A stretch of DNA of 64,000 bases from Phycisphaerales bacterium Planc_01 (GTDB lineage Bacteria; Planctomycetota; Phycisphaerae; Sedimentisphaerales; Anaerobacaceae): positions 142,525 through 206,524 of the forward strand of contig LVBB01000148.1 in NCBI GenBank assembly GCA_001603075.1, read 5' to 3'. Both the position numbers and the translations under genes were made by a program. Shown in pieces: positions 63,473 to 64,000 of the stretch. The notes under the pieces were generated by a model, which ran no database searches, was not told the origin of the DNA, and saw only the letters and a list, made by a program, of their open reading frames with translations. Positions within the stretch are counted from its first letter, which is position 1. The number at the start of each line of letters is the position of its first letter.

Positions 63473-64000
63473 TTACCGGTCGCCGGCCAGGTAGCGGACT
63501 TCGCCGGGCGACAGGGCCCGGCTGTAGATCACGAAATCATCCAGTGAGCCGGCGAAGTAGGCATCGGCCGTGTACTGCGACCGCGCCAGCCAGTTCTGTG
63601 TCGTGGCGCCCAAGTCTCTCGGCAGGGTCGTTGTCGCTCCGCTGCCGGCCACCTCGCCATCCACGTAGACCTGGACGGTCATCGCCGCGCTGTCGATCAC
63701 CACCGCCACGTGGTGCCAGCCGTCGGCCGGCAGCGATCGGGACGTCTCGATGATCGACTCACCCGTTCCGCCGGCCGGCGTGATGGCGAACCGGATCGGG
63801 CCGCTCGTGCTGCCGCGAGGACACAGGAACATGTACCCGGCTGTGCTGCTGTTGCCGAAATCGAAGATCCGCGTCCACGAACCGCTCGCCGCCGAGAAGT
63901 CCACCCACGTCGCCACCGTCGCGCTGCTCAGCGTGCTCACGACCGGACCGATGGGCAGTTCGACGTAATCGGCGAAGCCGTCGAAGTTGATCGCCTGGCC
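63473..64000 (-). CDS. LamG-domain exported protein (5' end outside window)
   Basis: Reads open from the right edge to TAA at 63473, 175 codons. The whole visible part is one LamG/concanavalin-like beta-sandwich: INFDGFADYVELPIG ... RIFDFGNSSTAGYMF ... WHHVAVVIDSAAMTVQVYVDG ... FAGSLDDFVIYSRALSPGEVRYLA, a C-terminal ending common to many planctomycete surface proteins, as in the gene at 18745. The rest of the protein, including any signal peptide or enzymatic domain, lies outside. Confidence 0.88.
   Translation of the reverse strand, partial: GQAINFDGFADYVELPIGPVVSTLSSATVATWVDFSAASGSWTRIFDFGNSSTAGYMFLCPRGSTSGPIRFAITPAGGTGESIIETSRSLPADGWHHVAVVIDSAAMTVQVYVDGEVAGSGATTTLPRDLGATTQNWLARSQYTADAYFAGSLDDFVIYSRALSPGEVRYLAGDR

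Overview
This window is high-GC bacterial DNA that reads as Planctomycetota, most likely Phycisphaerae (Sedimentisphaerales-like). No 16S rRNA is present, so this rests on gene content. The pointers are prepilin-type proteins with FTLIELLVV leaders and H-X9-DG tails, Gfo/Idh/MocA oxidoreductases, a DUF1080 protein, a PQQ-like propeller, LamG, lamin-tail and CotH surface proteins, a decayed GLUG-type surface-protein fragment, and many exported glycoside hydrolases. An alternative haem branch (radical SAM enzyme plus fused siroheme decarboxylase) suggests an anaerobic or microaerophilic life.

Layout. 0-0.8 kb: prepilin-like gene running off the left edge. 1.3-8.6 kb: a protein-folding cluster, groEL1, alpha-L-fucosidase, groES, groEL2, dnaJ, grpE and an FmdB-type zinc ribbon, all on the plus strand. 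8.6-16.6 kb: a CotH/lamin-tail surface protein, an EF-hand-like exported protein, an FAD-dependent oxidoreductase, a LOG-family phosphoribohydrolase, a DUF3795 protein and a small lipoprotein. 16.7-25.3 kb: GLUG pseudogene fragment, Gfo/Idh oxidoreductase, a 979-aa LamG/discoidin-type exported protein, a PKD-tailed subtilase and small hypothetical genes. 25.3-44.9 kb: a carbohydrate region with a parallel beta-helix protein, prepilin-like protein, GH106-type rhamnosidase, TPR protein, second GH29 fucosidase, GH5-like hydrolase, PAP2 phosphatase lipoprotein, Tat-exported Gfo/Idh, a histidine kinase/CoA-disulfide reductase/rhodanese fusion, an (alpha/alpha)6-barrel protein, DUF1080 and PQQ propeller. 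45.2-47.2 kb: haem branch. 47.3-49.6 kb: GH16 lipoprotein and S1 sulfatase. 49.8 kb: tRNA-Leu(CAA). 50-58.4 kb: Glu/Leu/Phe/Val dehydrogenase, SDR plus PaaK-like ligase operon, BamE-like lipoprotein, metallophosphoesterase, methyltransferase, ABC exporter. 58.5-63.1 kb: nitrogen assimilation (type III glutamine synthetase, P-II, Amt). 63.5-64 kb: a partial LamG protein.

How the parts fit together. Fucosidases, rhamnosidase, GH16, sulfatase and beta-helix protein together suggest turnover of sulfated, fucose- or rhamnose-rich polysaccharides; this is inference from families. Ammonium uptake (amt-glnK) and assimilation (glnN) each have an upstream match to a sigma-54 -24/-12 promoter, so they are probably co-regulated by nitrogen status. 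Housekeeping-type promoters of the form TTGACN-N17/18-TATAAT are readable in front of several genes.

Most striking: an 811-residue protein joining a soluble histidine kinase core to a complete CoA-disulfide-reductase-like flavoprotein and a rhodanese domain that has lost its catalytic cysteine, possibly a thiol-redox signalling protein. Also notable: an alpha-L-fucosidase gene inside the groEL/groES cluster, a P-II protein with Phe in place of Tyr51, and a palindrome of an apparently repeated type inside the leader region of a hydrolase gene.
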